From the NCBI GenBank assembly GCA_946221765.1, contig CAMIMK010000144.1, forward strand, positions 1 to 7,764: 7,764 bases of DNA. The letters are read 5' to 3'. Shown piece after piece: positions 1 through 6,528 of this stretch. Within the stretch, counting starts at the first letter, position 1. Every line of letters starts with the position of its first letter. This stretch comes from an uncultured Rhodovulum sp. Lineage in GTDB: Bacteria > Pseudomonadota > Alphaproteobacteria > Rhodobacterales > Rhodobacteraceae. Both the position numbers and the translations under genes were made by a program. The notes under the pieces were generated by a model. That model made no database searches. It had not been told where the DNA came from and saw only the letters and a program-made list of their open reading frames with translations.

Positions 1-896
1 GCTCTGTCGCCACCCTCACCGGGGGGGCCGACACGCTTCATGGCGGCGGCGGCGCCGACATCCTGCAGGGCGACGGCGCGGTGAGTGCCGGGCGGAGCTC
101 GACGGCCAAGCTGACGGGCGGCGCCGACCTCATCTGCGGCGGCACCGGCAATGACGTGATCGACGGCGACGGCCTTGCTGGCGGCTCCGGTCCTGTCACC
201 CTCGACGGGGGCAAGGACAGCCTCTACGGCGGCGCCGGCAAGGACGTGCTGACCGGGGACGGCGCCCTGAAGCTCTTTGCCTACACCCCCGCGCCCGGCA
301 CGTTCCATGGCGGCAACGATCTCCTGAGCGGGGGCTGGGGCGACGACATCCTGACCGGCGACGGCACGATGCAGGTGAGCAACGGCGCGGTGAGCAGCTT
401 CGCGGGCGGCAACGACACCCTCAAGGGCGGATCCGGCAACGATACCCTGACCGGCGACGGCTCGGCGGTGTTCGATGCCACCTCCGGCACGCTCACGGGC
501 GGCGACGACCGGCTGGTGGGCGGCAGCGGGGCCGATATCCTCTGGGGCGACGGCAGCGTCGGCGGCACCGATGGCGGCTGGGGCCTGAGCTTCGCGCGCA
601 GCCTCGATGGCGGGGCCGACACCTTCGTCTTCGGCGCCGCCGACGGCACGGACACCATCATGGACTTCCGCCATGCGGACGGCGACCGGATCGCGCTCGG
701 GGGAACGGGCCTCACCTGGGCCGACCTCGACAGCGACGGCAGCGGCCTGCTCGGGGCGGCGGACGCCTTCGTGACGATCGCGGACGGCAGTTCGGTGATC
801 GACCTCGGGGCCGCGACCGGACAGGCGCCCGGCCTGCATCAGGTGGTGGTTGCCGGGGTCATCGACCTCGCCGCGGGCGATTTCCTCTTCGTCTGA
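1..896 (+). CDS. RTX-type calcium-binding secreted protein, C-terminal part
   Basis: The reading frame is already open at base 3 and ends with TGA at 894-896, so this is the 3' end of a larger gene; the ATG/GTG-like codon at 81 lies inside the repeats and is not a credible start. The visible ~297 residues hold six copies of a glycine/aspartate block, GGxDxLxGGxGxDxLxGDG. These are RTX (haemolysin-type) nonapeptides, which in known proteins bind calcium in a parallel beta-roll after export. A degenerate seventh block (GGADTFVFG, from 609) leads into DTIMDF and an Asp-rich, non-repeated tail ending in GDFLFV. A DTFVF...DTIxDF segment followed by a hydrophobic end is common at the C-termini of RTX proteins exported by type I (ABC/MFP/TolC) secretion, so export is inferred. 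The N-terminal part that would show whether this is an enzyme, adhesin or matrix protein is missing. The next gene in the same direction is a polysaccharide synthase-like GT2. The RTX assignment is firm; the function is unknown. Confidence 0.9.
   Translation, partial: SVATLTGGADTLHGGGGADILQGDGAVSAGRSSTAKLTGGADLICGGTGNDVIDGDGLAGGSGPVTLDGGKDSLYGGAGKDVLTGDGALKLFAYTPAPGTFHGGNDLLSGGWGDDILTGDGTMQVSNGAVSSFAGGNDTLKGGSGNDTLTGDGSAVFDATSGTLTGGDDRLVGGSGADILWGDGSVGGTDGGWGLSFARSLDGGADTFVFGAADGTDTIMDFRHADGDRIALGGTGLTWADLDSDGSGLLGAADAFVTIADGSSVIDLGAATGQAPGLHQVVVAGVIDLAAGDFLFV
21..554 (+). repeat. Six spaced 19-residue RTX blocks
   Basis: Six in-frame copies of the 57-bp unit encoding GGxDxLxGGxGxDxLxGDG start at 21, 117, 207, 309, 405 and 498. 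They are separated by spacers of 13, 11, 15, 13 and 12 residues that are richer in hydrophobic, Ser and Thr residues. Classic RTX arrays run nonapeptides end to end. Here each pair of nonapeptides is capped by GDG and followed by a variable linker, so the period is 30-34 residues. The copies differ in sequence at DNA level, so this is an old protein repeat and not a recent tandem duplication. Confidence 0.85.
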
Positions 897-919
897 GCGG
901 GACGGCGGGGATCTGTCCC

Positions 920-935
920 GGGGCCGCCGGGCCCC
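920..935 (+). terminator. Possible GC hairpin after the RTX gene
   Basis: GGGGCC (920-925), loop GCCG and GGCCCC (930-935) form a perfect 6-bp all-G/C stem, 24 bases after the RTX stop codon. No T-run follows, so it is not a classical intrinsic terminator. In DNA this GC-rich a six-pair stem can occur by chance. Confidence 0.3.
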
Positions 936-974
936 CACCGGGATTCGGCGTTAACGCTATGCGATAGTTGACGT

Positions 975-989
975 TTAATGCTTCTTTAA
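975..989. promoter_or_regulatory. Candidate CtrA binding site (TTAA-N7-TTAA)
   Basis: TTAATGCTTCTTTAA is an exact match to the full CtrA half-site pair, TTAA separated by seven bases, known from Caulobacter and other alphaproteobacteria. It lies 45-59 bases upstream of the ATG chosen for the glycosyltransferase gene, in a short A/T-rich island (about 951-991) within GC-rich DNA. A further TTAAC half-site is at 951-955. CtrA is a response regulator controlling motility, surface structures and cell-cycle genes in this class. The match is seen in the sequence; occupancy is inference. No convincing sigma-70 -10/-35 pair could be assigned around it. Confidence 0.5.
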
Positions 990-1019
990 TACGCCGGCCG
1001 CACTCTCCGCCCATGTTGC

Positions 1020-1027
1020 GGGGAGGA
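1020..1027 (+). promoter_or_regulatory. Ribosome binding site fixing the GT2 start
   Basis: GGGGAGGA ends six bases before the ATG at 1034. It favours that ATG over the in-frame TTG at 968 and the ATG at 1013, neither of which has a purine-rich Shine-Dalgarno sequence at a suitable distance. Confidence 0.75.
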
Positions 1028-1033
1028 ATTGGT

Positions 1034-2953
1034 ATGGCGCGTGTTGTGCCGCTCAAGTCGATCGCAGAAGCCGCGCCCCTGGAGGAGGCGGCCCCCGCCG
1101 CCGCCGCCGCCCGTCCGTTTCTCGGAGACGTGCTCGTCAGCTCCGGCCGGGTGGCCCGCGACAAGGTCGAGGCGGCCCTCGTCGCCCAGCGCGGACAGGA
1201 TACCCTGCTCGGCCACATCCTGCTCGTCGAGGGGCATCTCTGCGCCGAGGACCTCGTCGATGCCCTTTCCGAACAGTCCGGCCTCGGCCGCATCGACCTC
1301 GACCTCAATCCGCCGGACGCGACCCTGCTCGACGGCCTCGACCCTTACGTCTGCCTGCGGCTGGAGGCCTTGCCCTGGCGCATCATCGGCGGCCGGCGGG
1401 TCATCGCCATCTCGAACCCCGCGAACGGGCCCGAGGCACTGCGCATCCTCGGCGCGGGGAGCCCGCATCTCGCCCTGGCCATCGCGCCCCCCGCTGCGAT
1501 CCGCCGGGCGATCTCGCAGCGGTTCGGGGCGCGGATGCGCGACGATGCCCAGCGGCGCTGCCCGCCGCGCTTCAGCTGCCGCAGCCTGCTCGACGACCGG
1601 CTGACCTGGCGCAAGTCCCTGCTGATCGCCGGAACGGCCGGAGCACTGGCGCTGGCGCCGATCCTGATGCTGCAGATCGCGCTCGGCTGGATCATCATCG
1701 CCAATCTCGCAACCACGGGATTGCGCGGCGTGGCGATCTTCGCGCGCTGGCGCGCCGGCCAGCGCCCGCCGACCGAGGCCACGCCGCCGCGGCTCGTCGA
1801 TCTCAAGCGCCTGCCGCGGGTCTCGGTGCTGGTGCCGCTCTGGCGCGAGGAAAAGGTCGCGGCCCAGCTCATCGACGCCCTGGCGGCGATGGAATATCCG
1901 GCCCCCCTCCTCGACATCAAGCTGGTGCTGGAGGAATGCGACGAGACGACCCGCGCCGCCATCGCCCGCGCCACGCTGCCGCCGACGATCGAGATCATCA
2001 ACGTTCCCGCCGACCGGGACGGCCTGCGCACCAAGCCGCGGGCGATGAATTACGCCCTGCCCTTCTGCAAGGGCGAGATCGTCGGCGTCTACGACGCCGA
2101 GGACCGTCCCCACCCGGGCCAGATCCGCGCCGTCGTCCAGCATCTGGAGGATGCCGACGACAAGGTGGCCTGCGTCCAGGGCTATCTCGATTTCTACAAC
2201 ACCTCCGAGAACTGGCTCTCGCGCTGCTTCACCATCGAATATGCGATCTGGTTCCGGGTGATCCTGCACGGCGTGCAGAAGCTCGGGATCCCGATCCCGC
2301 TCGGGGGCACCACCGTCTTCTTCCGCCGGCGCGCGCTGGAGGAGATCGGCGCCTGGGACGCCCACAACGTCACCGAGGACGCGGATCTCGGGATGCGCCT
2401 CGCCCGCTTCGGCTATCGCTGCGAGATGATCCCGACCACGACCGAGGAGGAGGCGAACTGCCGGAGCATGGGCCGCTGGATCCGCCAGCGGTCGCGCTGG
2501 CTGAAGGGCTATGCCATCACCTGGGCCACCCACATGCGCGACCCGGTGGCGCTCTGGCGCGACCTCGGGCCACGGGGCTTCCTCGGCTTTCAGGTGCTGT
2601 TCCTCGGCGCGATGACCTCCTACCTCGCGCTTCCCGTCTTCTGGCTGCTGTGGACGGCGGCGCTCGGCTTCGACATGACCTTCTGGGACCATCTGGCCCC
2701 GGGCGCGATGGCGGCCTTCTTCCTCACCACCGGCGTCGGGCAGGTGGTGATGCTGACCTGCGCCTGGATCGCGCTCGTCGACAGCGGCCGCGGGCGGATG
2801 CTGCCCTGGATCTTCACGCTGCCCGTCTACTGGCCGCTCGGGGCCGCGGCGGCCTGGCGGGCGCTGGCCGAGATCTTCTATGCGCCCTTCCACTGGCACA
2901 AGACCGACCATGGCCATGCCGAGGACGCGGACGGGACCGAGGGCGCGGCGTAA
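1034..2953 (+). CDS. MshEN-like domain / processive family 2 glycosyltransferase, membrane polysaccharide synthase
   Basis: A 639-residue protein. Residues 29-52 and 58-81 are two 24-residue copies of the MshEN pattern (LG..LV..G.V....L...Q) with a five-residue spacer. A GspE-N-like segment follows (VIAISNP near 115, ending in IRRAISQRFG). MshEN domains are known c-di-GMP receptors in MshE-type ATPases and in the NfrB synthase. A hydrophobic stretch at about 196-226 precedes the GT-A domain (VSVLVPLWREE from about 263). Catalytic motifs are D354-AED, T447-E-D449 and Q485-RSR-W489 (QxxRW), the signature of processive, cellulose-synthase-like GT2 enzymes. About three more hydrophobic segments follow, then a His/Asp-rich tail. 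It probably polymerises a sugar-nucleotide substrate into an extracellular glycan at the inner membrane; the sugar is not predictable. YDAEDRP resembles NfrB (phage N4 adsorption protein B), but there the sensor domain is C-terminal. The Arg opening each MshEN motif is F29 and L58 here, so nucleotide binding is uncertain. It is convergent with the GntR gene, 36 bp away. Confidence 0.88.
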   Translation: MARVVPLKSIAEAAPLEEAAPAAAAARPFLGDVLVSSGRVARDKVEAALVAQRGQDTLLGHILLVEGHLCAEDLVDALSEQSGLGRIDLDLNPPDATLLDGLDPYVCLRLEALPWRIIGGRRVIAISNPANGPEALRILGAGSPHLALAIAPPAAIRRAISQRFGARMRDDAQRRCPPRFSCRSLLDDRLTWRKSLLIAGTAGALALAPILMLQIALGWIIIANLATTGLRGVAIFARWRAGQRPPTEATPPRLVDLKRLPRVSVLVPLWREEKVAAQLIDALAAMEYPAPLLDIKLVLEECDETTRAAIARATLPPTIEIINVPADRDGLRTKPRAMNYALPFCKGEIVGVYDAEDRPHPGQIRAVVQHLEDADDKVACVQGYLDFYNTSENWLSRCFTIEYAIWFRVILHGVQKLGIPIPLGGTTVFFRRRALEEIGAWDAHNVTEDADLGMRLARFGYRCEMIPTTTEEEANCRSMGRWIRQRSRWLKGYAITWATHMRDPVALWRDLGPRGFLGFQVLFLGAMTSYLALPVFWLLWTAALGFDMTFWDHLAPGAMAAFFLTTGVGQVVMLTCAWIALVDSGRGRMLPWIFTLPVYWPLGAAAAWRALAEIFYAPFHWHKTDHGHAEDADGTEGAA

Positions 2954-2989
2954 CCCGCGCAGGGACCGGAGGGGCCGGGGGGGATCCCG

Positions 2990-3634
2990 TCAGCCGTAGC
3001 GCGCGGCGTCGCTCATCAGGCGGGTCTCGAAGGCCTGGCTGATATGGGCCCGGATCGCGGCCTCGGCCGCATCGCCGTCGCGCATCTCGATCGCATCGAG
3101 GACCGCGGCATGCTCCTCCAGCGCCCGCGCCCCCCGCCCCGAGGCCGCAAGCGTCGTCGAGGACAGGAGCGCCATGGTCCGGTGGATCATCTCCAGCTGC
3201 TGGATCAGGTAGCGGTTGTGGCTCGCCAGATGGATCTGGCGGTGAAACCGCTTGTTGGACCGCGACAGCGCATCGGCCTGGTCGATGATGTCATGGTCGC
3301 GGCGCACCATCTCGCGCAGCACCGCGATCTCCTCCGGGGCGGCATGCTGCGCGGCCAGCCGCGCCGCCAGCCCCTCCAGCTCGGCCCGCACGACATAGAG
3401 TTCGCCCAGCTGATCGTGGTCGAGGCTTGCCACGATCAGGCTGCGCCCGTCGCGCGCCACGACGGACTGCGTCTCCAGCCGCTGCAACGCCTCCCGGATC
3501 GGCGTGCGCGACACGCCGAACCGCTCGGCCAGCTCCGACTCCACCAGCCGGTCGCCCGGACGATAGTCCCCGCGGTCGATCGCATCGAGGACGAGGCTGT
3601 AGGCGTCGCGTGGCGGCGGGGGCGTCTGCGGCAT
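2990..3634 (-). CDS. GntR-family transcriptional regulator, FadR/FCD subfamily
   Basis: A 214-residue protein. Residues 10-70 form the winged helix-turn-helix typical of GntR regulators (RPGDRLVESELAERFGVSRT, then PIREALQRLE). Residues 76-205 match the all-helical FCD effector domain. Candidate metal or ligand residues are H131 (in KRFHRQIHLASHN), H175 (EEHAAVLDAI) and H197 (IRAHIS); N127 sits where many FCD proteins have Asp. FCD regulators usually bind small carboxylic acids such as sugar acids or lactate and often repress the divergent operon. It is divergent from the FAH-ALDH operon (171 bp between starts), so a keto-acid or aldonate intermediate is the inferred effector. The ATG at 3634 has a purine-rich GAGAGGG just upstream. 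The frame stays open further upstream on the minus strand to 4063, but that extension lacks family similarity and runs antisense into the FAH gene. No clear promoter was found. Confidence 0.9.
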   Translation of the reverse strand: MPQTPPPPRDAYSLVLDAIDRGDYRPGDRLVESELAERFGVSRTPIREALQRLETQSVVARDGRSLIVASLDHDQLGELYVVRAELEGLAARLAAQHAAPEEIAVLREMVRRDHDIIDQADALSRSNKRFHRQIHLASHNRYLIQQLEMIHRTMALLSSTTLAASGRGARALEEHAAVLDAIEMRDGDAAEAAIRAHISQAFETRLMSDAARYG

Positions 3635-3676
3635 GACCCTCTCGTTTCCCGTTCCGCGCGAGACTAGCGGGAGCGG

Positions 3677-3690
3677 CTCGCCAAGGCGAG
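3677..3690. promoter_or_regulatory. 14-bp perfect inverted repeat, operator candidate
   Basis: CTCGCC-AA-GGCGAG is a perfect 6-bp inverted repeat around AA, 42 bases upstream of the GntR start in the divergent intergenic region. It could be an autoregulatory operator or a short hairpin in the regulator's leader. It does not match the GT-Nx-AC core of known FadR-type operators, and short GC palindromes are common in this DNA. Confidence 0.3.
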
Positions 3691-3754
3691 GGGAAAGCAG
3701 GCCGGACCCGCGGGCGGATGGGCTGCGGCCCGGGTTGCGGCTGCGCCGGGGGAT

Positions 3755-3765
3755 AAGTACTACGA
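3755..3765. promoter_or_regulatory. GT-N3-AC motif, possible GntR operator near the FAH promoter
   Basis: AAGTACTACGA contains GT-N3-AC, resembling the TNGTNNNACNA core recognised by many FadR-subfamily regulators, although the first T is A here. It overlaps the 6-bp palindrome AGTACT (3756-3761). It is the most A/T-rich spot of the intergenic region and sits about 40 bases before the FAH start, where a repressor could cover a promoter. A weak TTGCGG (3735-3740) 17 bases before TACTAC (3758-3763) is the only -35/-10 candidate seen. Confidence 0.35.
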
Positions 3766-3791
3766 AGGCAGGTGGCTCGGCAAAAGGCCGC

Positions 3792-3800
3792 GGGGGAGGA
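3792..3800 (+). promoter_or_regulatory. Strong ribosome binding site of the FAH-family gene
   Basis: GGGGGAGGA ends five bases before the ATG at 3806, which supports that start and suggests efficient translation of the first operon gene. Confidence 0.75.
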
Positions 3801-3805
3801 AAACG

Positions 3806-4957
3806 ATGTCGGACTTTCTCGACGAGGCGGCGCAAGGCGGCACGCTGCTCGGCCGGGTGTGGGACGCCGAGGCCGGAGGACCGGCGGTCGTCACCATCCG
3901 CGACGGACTGGTGCTCGACATCACCACCCGCGAGGCCCCGACCGCCCGCGACATCTGCGAGCAGGAGGACCCCGCCGCCTGGGTCGCCGGGGCGCGGGGC
4001 CGCCCGCTCGGCGCGCTGGCGGACCTTGCCACTGTGCGCCCGGGCGATCTCACGCAGACGCATTTCCTCGCCCCCTGCGATTTACAGACCGTCAAGGCCT
4101 GTGGCGTGACCTTCGCCCGCTCGATGGTCGAGCGGGTCATCGAGGAGCGCGCAGCCGGCGATCCGGCCCGGGCCGAGGCCATCCGCGCCCGGGTGGGGGC
4201 GGTCATCGGCGACTCGCTGCGCAACATCCGGCCGGGATCGCCGGGGGCGGCCGGCGTCAAGGCGGCGCTGCAGGCCGAAGGGCTGTGGTCGCAGTATCTC
4301 GAGGTCGGCATCGGCCCGGATGCCGAGGTGTTCTCGAAGGCGCAGGTGCTGTCCTCGGTCGGCCCGGGCGACGAGATCGGCCTGCATCCGATCTCGCGCT
4401 GGAACAACCCCGAGCCCGAGGTGGTGCTCGCCGTCGCCTCGACCGGACGGATCGTCGGCGCCACCCTCGGCAATGACGTGAACCTGCGCGACGTGGAAGG
4501 GCGCTCGGCCCTGCTGCTGTCCAAGGCGAAGGACAACAATGCCTCCTGCGCCATCGGGCCGGTGATCCGGCTCTTCGACGCGGGCTTTGGCCTCGATGAC
4601 GTGCGCCGCGCCGAACTGACCCTGACCGTCGAGGGCGCGGACGGGTACTGGCTGACCGGCCATTCCTCGATGACCGAGATCAGCCGCGACCCCGAGGATC
4701 TGGTCGCCCAGACCATCGGCCGCCACCATCAGTACCCGGACGGCTTCCTCCTGTTCCTCGGCACCCTCTTCGCCCCGACCGAGGACCGCGACAGCCCCGG
4801 AGAGGGCTTCACCCACAAGATCGGTGACCGTGTCACCATCGCCGCCCCCGGTTTCGGCATGCTGCAGAACCGGGTGCGGCTCTCGACCGACTGCCGCCCC
4901 TGGACCTTCGGGACTGCGGCGCTGATGCGCAACCTGGCCGCGCGTGGCCTGCTCTGA
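3806..4957 (+). CDS. Fumarylacetoacetate hydrolase-family enzyme, probable 2-keto-3-deoxypentonate dehydratase (XylX/AraD1-like)
   Basis: A 383-residue protein of the fumarylacetoacetate hydrolase (FAH) superfamily, in the long form typical of bacterial XylX (Caulobacter 2-keto-3-deoxy-D-xylonate dehydratase) and AraD1-type proteins. The N-terminal ~90 residues (LLGRVWDAEAGGPAVVTIRDG) form the small domain. The C-terminal catalytic domain carries the acidic metal-site residues: E174 in GIGPDAEVFSK, E203 and E205 in NNPEPEVVLAV, and D224 in TLGNDVNLRD. The conserved EGRSALLLSKAKDNNASCAIGP segment follows. The expected reaction removes water from a 2-keto-3-deoxy sugar acid to give alpha-ketoglutarate semialdehyde, a soluble cytoplasmic step. 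The next gene, 16 bases on, encodes the dehydrogenase for that semialdehyde, which is the main reason for preferring dehydratase over C-C hydrolase. Whether the substrate is the D-xylose or L-arabinose derivative, or another acid, cannot be told. It is probably controlled by the divergent GntR. Confidence 0.85.
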   Translation: MSDFLDEAAQGGTLLGRVWDAEAGGPAVVTIRDGLVLDITTREAPTARDICEQEDPAAWVAGARGRPLGALADLATVRPGDLTQTHFLAPCDLQTVKACGVTFARSMVERVIEERAAGDPARAEAIRARVGAVIGDSLRNIRPGSPGAAGVKAALQAEGLWSQYLEVGIGPDAEVFSKAQVLSSVGPGDEIGLHPISRWNNPEPEVVLAVASTGRIVGATLGNDVNLRDVEGRSALLLSKAKDNNASCAIGPVIRLFDAGFGLDDVRRAELTLTVEGADGYWLTGHSSMTEISRDPEDLVAQTIGRHHQYPDGFLLFLGTLFAPTEDRDSPGEGFTHKIGDRVTIAAPGFGMLQNRVRLSTDCRPWTFGTAALMRNLAARGLL

Positions 4958-4973
4958 CGGAAAGGCCCCTGAC

Positions 4974-6479
4974 ATGCTGAACGGCAAGCACCTGATCGCC
5001 GGCGACTGGGTCGCGGGCGACACCACCTTCCGGAATGCCCCGGTGAGCGGCAAGGCCGCGGATTTCGCAGTCGGCACGCCGGAGCTCGTCCATCTTGCCT
5101 GCGAGGCGGCGGAAGAGGCCTTCTGGTCCTATGGCCAGTCCACCCGCGCGGAGCGTGCCGCCTTCCTGGAGGCGATCGCCGAGGAGATCGAGGCCCGCGG
5201 CGCGGAGATCACCGCCATCGCCACCGACGAGACCGGCCTGCCCGCCGCCCGCATCGAGGGCGAGCGCGGCCGCACGACCGGCCAGCTCCGGCTTTTCGCC
5301 GCCCATGTCCGCGCCGGCGACTATCTCGACCGGCGCCACGACGCGGCCCTGCCCGAGCGCAAGCCGCTGCCGCGGCCCGAACTCTGGCTGATGCAGCGTC
5401 CGATCGGCCCGGTGGCGGTCTTCGGCGCCTCGAACTTCCCGCTCGCCTTCTCCACCGCCGGCGGCGACACCGCCGCGGCGCTGGCTGCCGGCTGCCCGGT
5501 GGTGGTGAAGGGGCATTCCGCCCATCCCGGCACGGCGGACATCGTTGCGCAGGCGATCGATGCCGCCGTGCGCCGCTGCGGCCTGCATCCTGGGGTCTTC
5601 AGCCAGATCCAGGGCGGCAACCGCGCGGTGGGCGAGGCGCTGGTCCGGCATCCGCGCATCAAGGCCGTGGGCTTCACCGGCAGCCTCGCCGGCGGCCGGG
5701 CCCTCTTCGACCTCTGTGCCGCGCGGCCGGAGCCCATCCCGTTCTTCGGCGAACTCGGCTCGGTCAATCCGATGTTCCTGCTGCCGGCGGCGCTGGCGGC
5801 CCGGGGGGGCGAGCTCGCCAGGGGCTGGGCCGCCTCGCTCACCCTGGGCGCGGGACAGTTCTGCACCAATCCCGGCATTGCCGTGGCGATCGCGGGGCCT
5901 GATGCGGAGGCCTTCGTCACCGCCGCCACCGCTGCGGCGGGCGGGATCGCGGCGCAGGTCATGCTGACCGACGGCATTGCCCGCGCCTGCCACGCCGGCC
6001 GCGACCGCATGGCCGCGACCGCGGGGGTGGAGACCCTCGTCGCCAGCCATGCCGGCGGCCGCGAAGCAGATCCGGCGCTCTTTGCCACGACGGCAGAGGA
6101 ATGGCTCGGGAACGACACGCTGTCCGAGGAGGTCTTCGGCCCGCTCGGCCTCGTGGTGATCGCGAAGGACGCCGGGGAAATGACCGCCGTCGCGGCGGCG
6201 CTGCACGGGCAGCTCACCTGCACGCTGCATCTCGATGCGGCCGACAGCGACCTCGCCCGGCGCCTGCTGCCGATCCTGGAGCGCAAGGCGGGCCGCATCC
6301 TCGCCAACGGCTTCCCGACCGGGGTCGAGGTGGCGGATGCGATGGTGCATGGCGGCCCCTATCCGGCCTCGACGAATTTCGGCGCCACCTCGGTCGGCAC
6401 CCTGTCGATCCGGCGATTCCTGCGGCCCGTCTGCTACCAGAACCTGCCGCAGGACATCCTGCCCGCGGACCTCGGCTGA
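4974..6479 (+). CDS. Aldehyde dehydrogenase, alpha-ketoglutarate semialdehyde dehydrogenase type
   Basis: A 501-residue NAD(P)-dependent aldehyde dehydrogenase. Visible catalytic residues are N154 (GASNFPLAFS), the cofactor lysine K179 (CPVVVKGHSAHP), the general base E260 (FFGELGSVNP) and nucleophile C297 (GAGQFCTNPG). FTGS (about 229-232) and EEVFGPLGLVV are also present. ASNFPLAF...GGDTAAALAAGCPVVVKGH..HPGT is characteristic of the KGSADH-like group (aldehyde dehydrogenase (NADP+)), which oxidises alpha-ketoglutarate semialdehyde to alpha-ketoglutarate in pentose, glucarate/galactarate or hydroxyproline breakdown. Pairing with the FAH-family gene points to the pentose or sugar-acid route. 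The ATG at 4974 is preceded by GGAAAGG at 4959-4965 with an 8-base gap. The upstream in-frame GTG at 4944 lies inside the FAH gene, lacks a good Shine-Dalgarno sequence and was not chosen. The gene is in an operon with FAH (16-bp gap) and is followed by a strong hairpin. Confidence 0.92.
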   Translation: MLNGKHLIAGDWVAGDTTFRNAPVSGKAADFAVGTPELVHLACEAAEEAFWSYGQSTRAERAAFLEAIAEEIEARGAEITAIATDETGLPAARIEGERGRTTGQLRLFAAHVRAGDYLDRRHDAALPERKPLPRPELWLMQRPIGPVAVFGASNFPLAFSTAGGDTAAALAAGCPVVVKGHSAHPGTADIVAQAIDAAVRRCGLHPGVFSQIQGGNRAVGEALVRHPRIKAVGFTGSLAGGRALFDLCAARPEPIPFFGELGSVNPMFLLPAALAARGGELARGWAASLTLGAGQFCTNPGIAVAIAGPDAEAFVTAATAAAGGIAAQVMLTDGIARACHAGRDRMAATAGVETLVASHAGGREADPALFATTAEEWLGNDTLSEEVFGPLGLVVIAKDAGEMTAVAAALHGQLTCTLHLDAADSDLARRLLPILERKAGRILANGFPTGVEVADAMVHGGPYPASTNFGATSVGTLSIRRFLRPVCYQNLPQDILPADLG

Positions 6480-6495
6480 CGGCCTCCAGGGCCCC

Positions 6496-6528
6496 TGCCG
6501 TTCTGCCCCTTGCCCGGGCGGAACGGCA
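6496..6528 (+). terminator. 13-bp stem-loop after the ALDH gene
   Basis: TGCCGTTCTGCCC (6496-6508) pairs with GGGCGGAACGGCA (6516-6528) across a 7-base loop, giving 13 pairs with a single T-G wobble. It starts 17 bases after the ALDH stop, the expected place for the end of the FAH-ALDH transcript. No T-tract follows, so it may act as a U-less terminator or an mRNA 3'-end stabiliser. It directly abuts a second stem-loop (6529-6558). Confidence 0.6.

Noticed and set aside
21..554. CRISPR-like or recent tandem DNA repeat
   Set aside because: The units are in frame, diverged at DNA level and encode RTX calcium-binding motifs; spacers are not constant in length.
968..1033. Upstream TTG start for the glycosyltransferase, adding 22 residues
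   Set aside because: It would overlap the CtrA-type box and has no Shine-Dalgarno sequence, whereas GGGGAGGA sits six bases before the ATG at 1034.
986..2917. Long minus-strand open frame (643 codons) antisense to the glycosyltransferase gene
   Set aside because: It exists because high G/C at third positions removes stop codons from the opposite frame. It is low-complexity, Arg/Gly/Ala/Pro-rich and has no domain, while the plus strand encodes clear GT2 motifs.
3635..4063. N-terminal extension of the GntR regulator to 357 residues
   Set aside because: The added part is antisense to the FAH gene and the intergenic region, lacks GntR-family similarity, and the ATG at 3634 with a purine-rich upstream sequence gives a normal family length.
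4833..6350. Long minus-strand open frame (505 codons) antisense to the ALDH gene
   Set aside because: Same GC-skew shadow effect; no recognisable domains, and it runs across the end of the FAH gene.
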